This document shows positions 26,480 through 35,077 of a stretch of 64,000 bases of DNA, piece after piece; the stretch's first letter is position 1; each line of letters begins with the position of its first letter. This stretch comes from JADJNY01 sp046349615. GTDB taxonomy: Bacteria; Planctomycetota; UBA1135; GCA-002686595. The stretch spans positions 1 to 64,000 of the forward strand of contig JAXMBZ010000018.1 in NCBI GenBank assembly GCA_046349615.1. Direction: 5' to 3'. The notes below the pieces were generated by a model, which worked only from the letters and a program-made list of their open reading frames with translations, ran no database searches and was not told where the DNA came from. A program made the position numbers and the translations under genes.

Positions 26480-27831
26480 AGCTTCACCTCCCCGTGGACG
26501 ATGCGGCCGTCGAGCATGACGGCTTGGAGCTTGGTCGTCGGCTCGAGCGGATCGCCGTCGAAGAAGAGCAGGTTGGCGTCCTTGCCCTTCTCGAGGCTGC
26601 CGACGTGCTTCTCGACGCCCAGGAGTTCGGCGGGTTCGAGCGTCACCGCGCGCAGCGCCACGGCACGGTCGAGGCTCGCGCTGACCATTTCACCGACGTT
26701 CGAGAGCCAGTTCTTCACGTCCATCAGCGTGTCGTTGCGCGGCACGAAGACGATCTTCGCGCCGCACTTCGAGAGCTCCATCGCGAGGTTGCGGTTGCGC
26801 ATCGTGCCCGGCGTGACGCTGAGCACGGGTTCCATGACGACGCGGCACTTCTTGTCGCCGATGCCGTCGTAGTCGAGGTCGTAGCACTTCTTGTCGAGCA
26901 CGTAGAAGACGTCGCTCTCACGCTGCACGACGAGGCGCAGGTCCCACGAGAACGTCTCCTTGCCGATCGCGTCGAGGAAGTGCACGTACTCCGCCGCGCT
27001 GTTGATGCTGACGAGCCCGCGCAGCTTGCCGGAACGCAGATCGACCCACGGTTTCGCCTTGGGTTCGGGTTCGGGCGGCACGAAGCCGTCGTCCTTCTTC
27101 TCGTCGGTCTTCGCGTCGTCCGCAGCGGCGGAGCCCTGCGCGGCGTTCGCTTCGTCGCGGAGCTCGGCGGACTTCGGCGCGTTCGCGGCGGACTTGGGCT
27201 CCTCTTTCTTCTCTTCCTTCTTGTCGTCCTTCTTGCCCTTCTTGTCCTTGTCGAACTTCTCGCGGGCCTTCTTCTCCTTCTCCGCGTAGTCGTCCGCCTT
27301 CTTGAAGCCGTCTTGGAAGAGCTTCTTCGCGCTCGGCGTCGCGCGCGAGATCATCTTCAAGTAGCAGCCGTCCGCGAGGAGCATCTCCTCCTTCGTCTTG
27401 CCGAGCGGACGGATCGCGCACGCCTGACCGGGGATGCCGTTCCCCGCGGGATAGAGACCGAGCGTCGTCACGCCGTACTTGACGATCTCTTGGAACTCCT
27501 CCGCCTGCGGATAGAGCTCCGCGGACGCCTTGACGTCGGCGGCCATGTCGTCGCCGCCTTCGCTGTCGAGGCCGAGGCGCGAGTACGCGTCGACGAGACC
27601 CGGCATGACGACCCAGTCGGGCCGGTCGAGGATCGGGATCCCGTGCTCGATCGGCAGGTCTTCACCGATCGTCACGATCTTGCCGTTCTCGACGAGGATC
27701 ACGGCGTGCTCGATCGTGCCCTTCGCGATCGTCTCGGCCTTGCCGACGCGGATCGCGAGGAGGTTGGGAGTCGAGCTCGGCTTCGTGTCGCCGACGCAGA
27801 GAAGGGGGAACAGGAGTGAGGCCAGCATCAT
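26476..27831 (-). CDS. Exported amidohydrolase-fold protein, HxH motif lost (operon member 9)
   Basis: This 451-residue protein has a very short signal (MLASLLFPLLCVG). The early strands (AVILVENGKIVTIGEDL) and the C-terminal signature HVGSLEKGKDANLLFFDGDPLEP identify the fold. The metal motif is PGLVDAYSRLG, with Tyr83 and Arg85 in place of the two histidines. Residues 165-250 form a Lys/Glu/Asp-rich coiled insert (KADDYAEKEKKAREKFDKDK...) inside the barrel. Four further cysteines lie in the second half. It follows the previous gene after 19 bases and overlaps the next by four. Not expected to hydrolyse by the family mechanism. Confidence 0.85.
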   Translation of the reverse strand: MMLASLLFPLLCVGDTKPSSTPNLLAIRVGKAETIAKGTIEHAVILVENGKIVTIGEDLPIEHGIPILDRPDWVVMPGLVDAYSRLGLDSEGGDDMAADVKASAELYPQAEEFQEIVKYGVTTLGLYPAGNGIPGQACAIRPLGKTKEEMLLADGCYLKMISRATPSAKKLFQDGFKKADDYAEKEKKAREKFDKDKKGKKDDKKEEKKEEPKSAANAPKSAELRDEANAAQGSAAADDAKTDEKKDDGFVPPEPEPKAKPWVDLRSGKLRGLVSINSAAEYVHFLDAIGKETFSWDLRLVVQRESDVFYVLDKKCYDLDYDGIGDKKCRVVMEPVLSVTPGTMRNRNLAMELSKCGAKIVFVPRNDTLMDVKNWLSNVGEMVSASLDRAVALRAVTLEPAELLGVEKHVGSLEKGKDANLLFFDGDPLEPTTKLQAVMLDGRIVHGEVKL

Positions 27832-27850
27832 GGGGAATTCCTCCGCGCGC

Positions 27851-29272
27851 TCAGAACCACTGTCCGTCGCGCGCGCGGTCGTACTCGATCTCGCCGTCGA
27901 TGAAGACGCGCTCGACCCGCGCGCGCGGATCGAGCGGACTGCCCGTGCGGAGCACGATGTCGGCGTCTTTGCCGACCTCGAGACTGCCCAGGCGGTGCGC
28001 GAGGTTGAACTGCTTCGCGGGCTCGATCGTGACGGCCCGCATCATGAGATAGGAGTCGGCGCCGAGACGCGACGACATCGAGCCTTGGAGGAAGAGCTCC
28101 TCCTGCGGCATCACCGGCGCGTCCGTGTTGACCGAGACACTCTTCACGCCGGCGGCGATGTACTTCGCGGCCGTTCCGGTGATCGCGCCGTCGCGCGTCA
28201 CGACGTAGTCCATCGTGCGCGGTCCCGCGTTCACCTTGACGCCCGTCTCGGCGATCCACGGCGCCGTCAGGTGCGCATCGAAGCACCCGTGCGACAGCAC
28301 GCAGTCGGTGTGATACGTGTTCTGCCACATGCGCGCGGCGGCGGCCCACGAGTCGCTGCCCGCGGAGTGGATGAGGACCGGCAGTTCGCGCCTGTGGACC
28401 TTTTGCAGGTTTTCGAGCGCGATGTCGCGGCGACCTTGGCGGTTCGCGCCGACGGCCTTGTCGTTGATGTCCTCTAGGATCGCCCCGAGGCCCGCGCGCG
28501 TCGCACCGAAGTCGCCCGCGCGACGTTCGGGGTTGTACGCCTGCGCGACCTTCATGCCGCCGGGGTTGCGCACCACGCAGTCGTCGAACGAGGCGTGGAC
28601 CTTCGTCTTGTAGACGATGCCGAAGCCGGAGTGGCTCGTGCCGCTGCCCGGGATGCCGAAGAGCGTCGTGATGCCGCTCGCGCACGCGAGCTTGATCAGC
28701 GGGTTCCCCGGCACGACCGCAGGCGCGACGCGCAGCTCGGGGTTCACCGGGATCACCATGTCGTTCACGTCCATGAACCCGCCGCTGTGGACGTGCGAAT
28801 GCAGTTCGACCATGCCCGGCATCGCCCACTGATCGCTGCAGTCGAGCACGTCGTAGCCCGCGGGCACCGCGCGCCGCTCGCCGACGTACGCGATGCGTCC
28901 GTTGCGCACCAGGATCAGGCCGCTCGAGAGCATGCGATCCGCGCCGTCGGCGGTGATCACCTTGCCGCAGAGGATCGCGGTCCCCGTCTCACCGGCTCGC
29001 AGCGGAGAGAGGTCGGGACGGTCGCCGGGCTCCGGCTTCGCGTGGCGCGTCGCGGAGCACGCCGACAGCGCGGCGAGCGCGAGCGCGAGCACGAGGGACG
29101 GCGCGGAGCGCTGCACGAATCCGCGGACGCGCTGCGCGCCGCTCGAGCACGACGCTTCCTCGCTGCGCGGCGTTTCGCCGAAGAGCGAAACGCCGCGGCC
29201 CGCGGCGACGACGGCGCGAACGCGCGTCGAGGCGCGTCCGCTCCGCTCGTGGCTCGCGCGACGCTCGATCAC
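27851..29272 (-). CDS. Lipoprotein amidohydrolase with intact metal motif (operon member 8)
   Basis: This 473-residue protein (GTG start at 29272, overlapping the upstream stop as GTGA) carries a lipobox LAALSAC (Cys72) after an unusually long basic N-region. A GTG at 29116 would give a conventional leader and is the alternative. The fold is complete: PGMVELHSH (His158, His160), the first-domain motif DVNDMV, barrel histidines in VLIHSAG and VLSHGCFDAH, and NTDAPVMPQEE with the conserved aspartate. The C-terminal signature is RLGSLEVGKDADIVLRTGSPLDP. This is one of three adjacent members that should bind metal and hydrolyse an amide or related bond, in the imidazolonepropionase-like group. 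Substrate unknown. Confidence 0.87.
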   Translation of the reverse strand: MIERRASHERSGRASTRVRAVVAAGRGVSLFGETPRSEEASCSSGAQRVRGFVQRSAPSLVLALALAALSACSATRHAKPEPGDRPDLSPLRAGETGTAILCGKVITADGADRMLSSGLILVRNGRIAYVGERRAVPAGYDVLDCSDQWAMPGMVELHSHVHSGGFMDVNDMVIPVNPELRVAPAVVPGNPLIKLACASGITTLFGIPGSGTSHSGFGIVYKTKVHASFDDCVVRNPGGMKVAQAYNPERRAGDFGATRAGLGAILEDINDKAVGANRQGRRDIALENLQKVHRRELPVLIHSAGSDSWAAAARMWQNTYHTDCVLSHGCFDAHLTAPWIAETGVKVNAGPRTMDYVVTRDGAITGTAAKYIAAGVKSVSVNTDAPVMPQEELFLQGSMSSRLGADSYLMMRAVTIEPAKQFNLAHRLGSLEVGKDADIVLRTGSPLDPRARVERVFIDGEIEYDRARDGQWF

Positions 29273-30642
29273 CAGCGCCTCCGCTCCGTGGCCGTGTCGT
29301 ACTCGCGCTTCCCGTTGACGTAGACCATGTCGACGCCGCAGCGCGGATCCGCCGGGTCGCCCGCGATCACGAGGACGTCGGCGTCGCGTCCGGGCGCAAG
29401 GCAACCGACGCGATCGGAGATGCCCGCCGTCTTCGCGGGCACGATCGTGAGCCCGCGCACCGCGTCGAGGTCCTTCGTCGGGAAGCCGTAGTGCGCCGCG
29501 GTCGTCGCTTGGACGAGGAGCTCTTCCTCGGGCACGACGGGCGCGTCGGTGTTGAAGCCGATGTCCTTCATGCCGCGCTTCCGGTACTCCGCGGCGATGC
29601 CGAGGATCGCCTCGGGGTTCGAGCCGGTCCACTGGATGAACTGGCGCGTCGGGATCTCGATCTCGCGCGGACCGACGATCGCGACGACGCCGTTCTCCTG
29701 CGCGAGCTCGCTCGCCTTGTAGCCCGCCATCTCACCGTGGTCGATGTACGTGGTGAAGCCGAACTCGCGCGCGAGCATCGTGATCGTCGTCATGACGACC
29801 TGGTACATCTGCGTGTGCGTCGAGATCTGCGTCCGGTGCGCTTCGAGCTCGCGGAAGACGTCGTGCTCGATGTCGCGCTCGGGCTTCTCGCCCTTGCCGT
29901 CCTCGAACGCCTTCCAGCGGAGCGCGTAGGCCTTGCCGCGCTTGAGCATGTCGCGCGTGTTCCAGTTCATGAAGGAACGGCCGACGCCCATCACCCAGCT
30001 CTCGGGGTTGCCCGCTTGCGCGATCTTGAGCGAGCCCGGATCGCGAATCACCGCGTCGTCGTAGTGCTCGGGGCCCGTCTTCACGAGGATGCCCTGACCG
30101 CTGCAGTTCACGCCCGAGCCCGGGATGAAGAGGATCGTCGTGACGCCGGACGCGATCGCGACCTTGAAGTTCTCGTTCGCGGGGATGACCGACCCGTGCA
30201 CCTTCAGGCCCGGGTTGGTCAGGTAGACCATGTCGTTGATGTCGAACGTGCCGCCGACGTGGCTGTGCAGGTCGACGAAGCCGGGCATGAGCCACTTCTC
30301 GCCGACGTCGAGCACCTGGTAGCCCGCCGGGATCGGCGTCGTGCGCGCGGGGCCGACGGCTTCGATCTTGCCGTCGCGGATGATGAGCACGCCGTTGTCG
30401 ACGTACTGCTCGCCCTCGTACGGCACGGTGAGGATCTTCCGCGCCTTGATCGCGAGCCCCGGTCCGCCCTTCTCGCCGGGCGCGGGCGCGGCCTTCACCT
30501 CGACGACGCGGTTCTGCGCGTCGACCGCGCGCTGCGCGAACGCCGCGGGCGTCGCCGCCAGCGCGAACGCGAGCGTCGCGAGCGCGAGGGAAGCCCTCGT
30601 CCCGGTTTGGATCGGTCGGGTCCGAACGTCGTCGTTCACCAT
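29269..30642 (-). CDS. Exported amidohydrolase with intact metal motif (operon member 7)
   Basis: This 457-residue protein has a clear signal peptide (ASLALATLAFALAATPAAFA). It has PGFVDLHSH (His126, His128), then a segment DINDMVYLTNPGLK. Barrel ligand candidates lie in STHTQMYQV and YIDHGEMAGY, and the terminal aspartate in FNTDAPVVPEEE. The C-terminal signature RVGCLAPGRDADVLVIAGDPADP is intact. It is closely paralogous to the next upstream gene (IPGSG, VKTGPEH and SFMNWNTRDM segments correspond). ATG 30642 or GTG 30639 may start it; both overlap the upstream stop. A metal-dependent hydrolase of the imidazolonepropionase-related group is expected. Substrate unknown. Confidence 0.9.
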   Translation of the reverse strand: MVNDDVRTRPIQTGTRASLALATLAFALAATPAAFAQRAVDAQNRVVEVKAAPAPGEKGGPGLAIKARKILTVPYEGEQYVDNGVLIIRDGKIEAVGPARTTPIPAGYQVLDVGEKWLMPGFVDLHSHVGGTFDINDMVYLTNPGLKVHGSVIPANENFKVAIASGVTTILFIPGSGVNCSGQGILVKTGPEHYDDAVIRDPGSLKIAQAGNPESWVMGVGRSFMNWNTRDMLKRGKAYALRWKAFEDGKGEKPERDIEHDVFRELEAHRTQISTHTQMYQVVMTTITMLAREFGFTTYIDHGEMAGYKASELAQENGVVAIVGPREIEIPTRQFIQWTGSNPEAILGIAAEYRKRGMKDIGFNTDAPVVPEEELLVQATTAAHYGFPTKDLDAVRGLTIVPAKTAGISDRVGCLAPGRDADVLVIAGDPADPRCGVDMVYVNGKREYDTATERRRW

Positions 30643-32093
30643 CTGCGTTCCTCCGTGCGCGCGTCGTACACGCTGCGGCCTTCGATGAAGACCGCTTCGA
30701 TCGTCGTGCGCGGGTCGACCGGGTCGCCGTCGCACACGAGCAAGTCGGCGTCCTTGCCCGGTGCGAGGCTCCCGACGCGCGCCGCGATTCCGGCCGTCTT
30801 CGCGGGCACGATCGTGAGCCCGCGCAGCGCGTCCATGTTCTTCCCGTCGAAGCCGTAGCGGCACGCCTGCGCCGCTTGGAGCTGGAGCTCTTCTTCCGGC
30901 ACGACCGGCGAGTCCGTGTTGAACCCGATGTCCTTGTGTCCGCCCTTCTGGTACTGAGCGGCGATGCCCTGGATCTGACCGTCCGTGTCGATCGAGAACC
31001 CGGGCGTGAACCTGTCGATCTCGCGCGGGCCGATGATCGCGCCGACGCCGATGTCCTGCGCCATGCCGGCGAGCTTGCTGCCGAACCACTCGCCGTGGTC
31101 GATGTACACGTCGAGGCCGAACCCGACGCGCACCATCGTCAGCGTCGTCAGCACGACCTGGAAGATCTGCGTGTGGGTCGAGACCTGCGTCTTCTTGTCG
31201 AGCAGCGGCCCGAACACGTCCCACTGGATGTTGCGCGCGAGCTTCGGGTCCTGCTTGCGCAACTTCGCGTGCGCGAGTCCGCGCGCGAACGTGTTCCGCG
31301 TGTTCCAGTTCATGAACGAGCGGCCCGGGTTGATCGCCCAACGCTCGGGGTTGCCCGCCTGCGCGAGCTTGAGCGAGCCCGGGTCGCGGATGCGCATCTC
31401 CTCGAAGTGCTCGAGGCCCGTCTTCAGCAGGATCCCCTGCCCGCCCATGTTCGTGCCCGAACCGGGGATGAAGAGCACGCTCGTGACGCCGCCGGCGATC
31501 GCGCGCTCGAGGTTCGGGTTCCGCGGTTCGACCGCGGAGCTCGCGCGCAGCTCGGGGTTCGTCAAATACACCATGTCGTTGATGTCGTTGACGAGGAAGC
31601 TCTTGCCCGCGATGTGGCAGTGCAGGTCGACGAGGCCCGGCGTGACCCACTTGTCGCTGCGGTCGATCACTTCGTAGCCGGCGGGGATCGCGGTCGACGC
31701 GCGCGGACCGATCGCCTCGATCTTCCCGTTCTTCACGAGGATCACGGCGCCGTCGATCACGTCGCGGCCCTCGGGCCCGACGACCGCGGCCTTGCCGGCG
31801 AGGAGCGCGAACGCGTGCTCGTTCGACTCGGCGAGCTTCGCGGTCTTCGCGTCGCCCTCGTACGCGTCCCACCACGAGCGCGGCGTGGGAGCGGCGCTCG
31901 ACGGCGAGGCGAGCAACGCGAGCGCTCCGTTCGCGGAGTCCGGTCGCGCGCTCGACGCGAGCGCGAAACAGACGCCGGCGCCGACGAGCGCCGTCGCGAC
32001 GAGCCCCACGCGCGCGAACGACGAGCGCACCGCGCCGCCCGAGGTGGGCGTGCGGACGGCGTGCTCGTTCCGCGCGGCGCGGGGAGACCTCAC
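30636..32093 (-). CDS. Exported amidohydrolase with intact metal motif (operon member 6)
   Basis: This 485-residue protein starts at GTG 32093, preceded by GGGAGGA four bases upstream. The export segment (VGLVATALVGAGVCFALA) lies at about residues 29-46 after a basic N-region. The motif PGLVDLHCH provides His158 and His160. Further family features are NDINDMVYLTNPEL, IPGSGTNMGGQG, STHTQIFQV, YIDHGEWFG and FNTDSPVVPEEE. The C-terminal signature is RVGSLAPGKDADLLVCDGDPVDP. It is the nearest relative of the following gene. As one of three consecutive members with a full HxH motif, it probably supplies catalytic activity to the set. Confidence 0.9.
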   Translation of the reverse strand: MRSPRAARNEHAVRTPTSGGAVRSSFARVGLVATALVGAGVCFALASSARPDSANGALALLASPSSAAPTPRSWWDAYEGDAKTAKLAESNEHAFALLAGKAAVVGPEGRDVIDGAVILVKNGKIEAIGPRASTAIPAGYEVIDRSDKWVTPGLVDLHCHIAGKSFLVNDINDMVYLTNPELRASSAVEPRNPNLERAIAGGVTSVLFIPGSGTNMGGQGILLKTGLEHFEEMRIRDPGSLKLAQAGNPERWAINPGRSFMNWNTRNTFARGLAHAKLRKQDPKLARNIQWDVFGPLLDKKTQVSTHTQIFQVVLTTLTMVRVGFGLDVYIDHGEWFGSKLAGMAQDIGVGAIIGPREIDRFTPGFSIDTDGQIQGIAAQYQKGGHKDIGFNTDSPVVPEEELQLQAAQACRYGFDGKNMDALRGLTIVPAKTAGIAARVGSLAPGKDADLLVCDGDPVDPRTTIEAVFIEGRSVYDARTEERRW

Positions 32094-32097
32094 GTGG

Positions 32098-32104
32098 TCC
32101 TCCC
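32098..32104 (-). promoter_or_regulatory. Strong ribosome binding site deciding GTG start
   Basis: GGGAGGA on the minus strand stands four bases before GTG 32093. It supports this start for operon member 6 and independent translation after the 59-base gap from the upstream fusion gene. Confidence 0.6.
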
Positions 32105-32152
32105 GCGCGCCGAGCGGCGCACTCGAGGTTCGTTCGCGCCGCGCATCATCGC

Positions 32153-35074
32153 TCAGCGCACCTCGCGTCCTTGGACCCAGACGCGCAGCACGCTGCTCGA
32201 TGGATCGAGCGGGCTGCCGTCGAGGAGCACGACGTCGCCGTCGAGCCCGGGCACGAGTCGTCCGACGCGATCGGCGATGCCGTACATCTCGGCCGCGTCG
32301 CTCGTGAGCGCACGCAGCGCGGCCTCGGGGCTCATGCCCTGCGACACCGCGTACGTCGCGAGGACCGGCAGGTCGGCCGCGCCCTCTTCCGCCGCGCTGT
32401 GGAACGCGACGGGGATGCCCGCGCTGACGAGCTCCTGATACCGGTTGCGCTTCTTCGCGCCCTGCTCGGGATCGAGGTCGATCACGCGCTGCGTGAACAG
32501 CACGCCGGCGACGCGACCCTTCAGGGAGTCGACGACCTTCCACGCTTCCGTGGCGCCGTAGAGGATCGGCTTGATCCCGACCTGGGCGAAGGCGTCGACG
32601 CACGCCTTGATCTCGTCGTCTCGTTCGACCTGGACGACGATGCCGGCGTCGCCGTGCATCGCGCGACGGAGCGGTTCGAGCTCGGGATCGATGCCGGGCG
32701 ACTTGGGCTCGCCCTTCACTTCCTTCTTGGGCTCTTCCTTCGTCTTGCGCTTCTCGGGGCGCGCGGCGATCTCGTACTCGGTCGAGGTCTGCGGGATGTC
32801 GACGTCGAGCTTCGTGCCCGCGAGGTCGAGCTTGCCCTTGAGCTTGCCTTCGACCTCCTCGGCCTCGAGTGTGATCGGACCCTTCGTTCCGTCGCCCTTC
32901 AGCGCGACCTTCTTCTCCGTGCGCTTGCCCGTGACCTCGACGAGGTCGTCGGAGAGCGACGCGCAGCGGAGCGAGCCGTGGATCGAGCCGTCTTCGTCTT
33001 CCTTCAGATAGAGGCGGAGACGCGCTTCGGGGTTCGGCGGGAGCGTGATCTTCGTGATCCACTCGCCGGTCACGGGCTTGGGCTTCTCCTCGCCCTTCTT
33101 CTTCTTCGAGCCCTTCTCGTCGTCCTTCTTCTCGTCGGACTTCGCGTCGCCTTCCTTCTTCTCGCCTTCGCCTTCCTTCTTGGCTTCGCCGTCCTTCTTC
33201 TCCGCGTCGGCCTTCTCGCCGTCCTTGGCCGCGGAGCCGTCGTCCTTCGGCGGCGTCCAGCTCGCGAGCTTCTTCTCGTACTCCTGCCACTTCCTGTCGT
33301 ACTCGACGGCCTTCGCGAGCGTCTCGCGCAGCGCCTGGCCCGACTGGGTGCGGTTGCGTTCCGTCCACGCGTAGCGGAGACCGACGGGATCGGCGACGAC
33401 CATCGCGTCGACGTCTTGGCCCGCGGGCTTGTACGCCATCATCGGCGCGCCGCTGCGGCTCACCCCGCGCGGGCTCATCACGACGGTCGTGACGCCGCTC
33501 TTCGCGACGCGCTCGTCCGTGCGATCGCCGGGTTCGACGAGCCGCTTGAGCTCGAACCGCGTCGGCGGAACGCGCGACGAACCCTCGAGGCCGAGGTGTC
33601 CGAGCGCATCGATCATGCCCGGCATCGCGGCCTTGCCGCGGACCGTGCGCGCACCGGCGGGATGCCCGACCTTGCGGCCGACCTCGGCGATCTTGCCGTC
33701 GACGATCAACACCTGGCCGGGCGAGAGCACTTCGCCGTCGCCGACGTGGAGCTCGTCGACCTCGACGACGACCGCGGACGTTTCGTACGCGTCGAACGCG
33801 ACCTCGCCGTCGACCCAGGTCGAAACGACCGCGCTTCCGAGGTCGAGCGGGTGTCCGCTGAACACGACGAAGTCCGCGTCCTTGCCCGGCTCGAGGCTGC
33901 CCACGCGCTGCGCGACGCCGAGGATCTCGGCGGCGGAGAGCGTGATCGCGCGCAGAGCCGCGTCGCGGTCGAGACCGCCGCGCGACATGAGCCCCGCGGC
34001 GAAGCGGAGGTCCGTGACGGGCACGTTGTTCGACGGCGTGATCGCGAACTTGACGCCCGCGGCCGCGAGCTTCGACGCCGTGTCGTACTCGGGCCAACGC
34101 GAATCGCGCTCCTTCCCGAGCGAGCGTCCAGGGATGTTCGGCGTGAACGGCGCCTCGACGATCACGCTCGCGCCCGACTTCTTGATCTCCTCCGCGACCG
34201 CACCGGCGCCGTTCGCGCCGTCGATCACGAGCGGGACCTTCTGCTCGCCGAAGAACGCGAGCAGCGCGCGGATTTCCTCGGGCGTCGTCGCGCCCATGCG
34301 CCACGGAACGCGCTTCTCGACGAGCTCGCGCAGCGCGGGACCGGCCTCGGGGCCGTACTCGCCCGAGTCGGCGCCGCCGCGAGCGATCGCCATGAGCTCC
34401 TGCAGTGCCACGACCGCGCCCATGAGCGTGCGCGGGAGCTGCGGCTGTTCGACGCCCATGCCGACGTCGACGGTCGCGGGGATCGGCGGCTTCCAGTAGC
34501 CAGGCGTGTTGCGCGCCTCGCTGCTCACTGCGCCGTGGAGTTGGTTCGCGTCGCTGAGCACGCGGTGCGCTTCGTCGTGTCCGCCGAGCTTCACCACCGC
34601 GCCGAGTCCCGCGATGAGGCGACCGCGCGCCGGCGGCAGGTACGACGTCGTGACGCCCTCCTGCAGTGCGAGCACGAAGTTGGCGTACGGATCGAACGCA
34701 TCGATCGCGCGCAGCGTCGGATCGGCCGTGCGCTCGCTCGGCCGCGGCAGACCGAACGTGCTGTCCGCGGCGACGAGGCCCGGAACGACGACCGCGTCGG
34801 GCCCGTAGTCGACGACGCGCGCGCCGGGCGGGATCGGCAGATCCTTGCCGACGGCGACGACGTGGTCGCCCTCGAGGACGAGCGTCCCGCCGCCGCGGAT
34901 CGCTTCACCCGCGATCGGCAGGATCGTGCCGGCTTGGACGACGACGGTTTCACCCGCGGGCGTGGTCCACGCTGGCGAACGCATCGGAGCGGCGCTCGCC
35001 GCGGGCCCCACCGCGAGCGTCAGCGCGACGGCGGACGCGAGCGCGCCGGGGATGAGGAAGTCCTTGGCGTTCAT
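32153..35074 (-). CDS. Exported double amidohydrolase-fold fusion, both active sites degenerate (operon member 5)
   Basis: At 973 residues this is twice the family length and contains two complete folds in tandem after one signal peptide (ALASAVALTLAVGPAASA). The first copy (about 45-430) has PGLVAADST in place of the metal motif (Asp104, Thr106) and ends with RVGSLEPGKDADFVVFSGHPLDLG. The second (about 440-970) has PGMIDALGH near residue 490, keeping only the second histidine, and ends with RVGRLVPGLDGDVVLLDGSPLDP. The second copy is interrupted by a long Lys/Asp/Glu-rich stretch and a beta-rich block (GEWITKITLPPNPEARLRLYL). Start is three bases after the previous stop. Probably non-catalytic. 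Confidence 0.9.
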   Translation of the reverse strand: MNAKDFLIPGALASAVALTLAVGPAASAAPMRSPAWTTPAGETVVVQAGTILPIAGEAIRGGGTLVLEGDHVVAVGKDLPIPPGARVVDYGPDAVVVPGLVAADSTFGLPRPSERTADPTLRAIDAFDPYANFVLALQEGVTTSYLPPARGRLIAGLGAVVKLGGHDEAHRVLSDANQLHGAVSSEARNTPGYWKPPIPATVDVGMGVEQPQLPRTLMGAVVALQELMAIARGGADSGEYGPEAGPALRELVEKRVPWRMGATTPEEIRALLAFFGEQKVPLVIDGANGAGAVAEEIKKSGASVIVEAPFTPNIPGRSLGKERDSRWPEYDTASKLAAAGVKFAITPSNNVPVTDLRFAAGLMSRGGLDRDAALRAITLSAAEILGVAQRVGSLEPGKDADFVVFSGHPLDLGSAVVSTWVDGEVAFDAYETSAVVVEVDELHVGDGEVLSPGQVLIVDGKIAEVGRKVGHPAGARTVRGKAAMPGMIDALGHLGLEGSSRVPPTRFELKRLVEPGDRTDERVAKSGVTTVVMSPRGVSRSGAPMMAYKPAGQDVDAMVVADPVGLRYAWTERNRTQSGQALRETLAKAVEYDRKWQEYEKKLASWTPPKDDGSAAKDGEKADAEKKDGEAKKEGEGEKKEGDAKSDEKKDDEKGSKKKKGEEKPKPVTGEWITKITLPPNPEARLRLYLKEDEDGSIHGSLRCASLSDDLVEVTGKRTEKKVALKGDGTKGPITLEAEEVEGKLKGKLDLAGTKLDVDIPQTSTEYEIAARPEKRKTKEEPKKEVKGEPKSPGIDPELEPLRRAMHGDAGIVVQVERDDEIKACVDAFAQVGIKPILYGATEAWKVVDSLKGRVAGVLFTQRVIDLDPEQGAKKRNRYQELVSAGIPVAFHSAAEEGAADLPVLATYAVSQGMSPEAALRALTSDAAEMYGIADRVGRLVPGLDGDVVLLDGSPLDPSSSVLRVWVQGREVR

Positions 35075-35077
35075 CGC

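Noticed and set aside
32094..34304. Extension of operon member 6 to a 1222-codon frame
   Set aside because: The added part is the shadow of the double-fold gene in another frame. The GTG with a strong ribosome binding site marks the true start.
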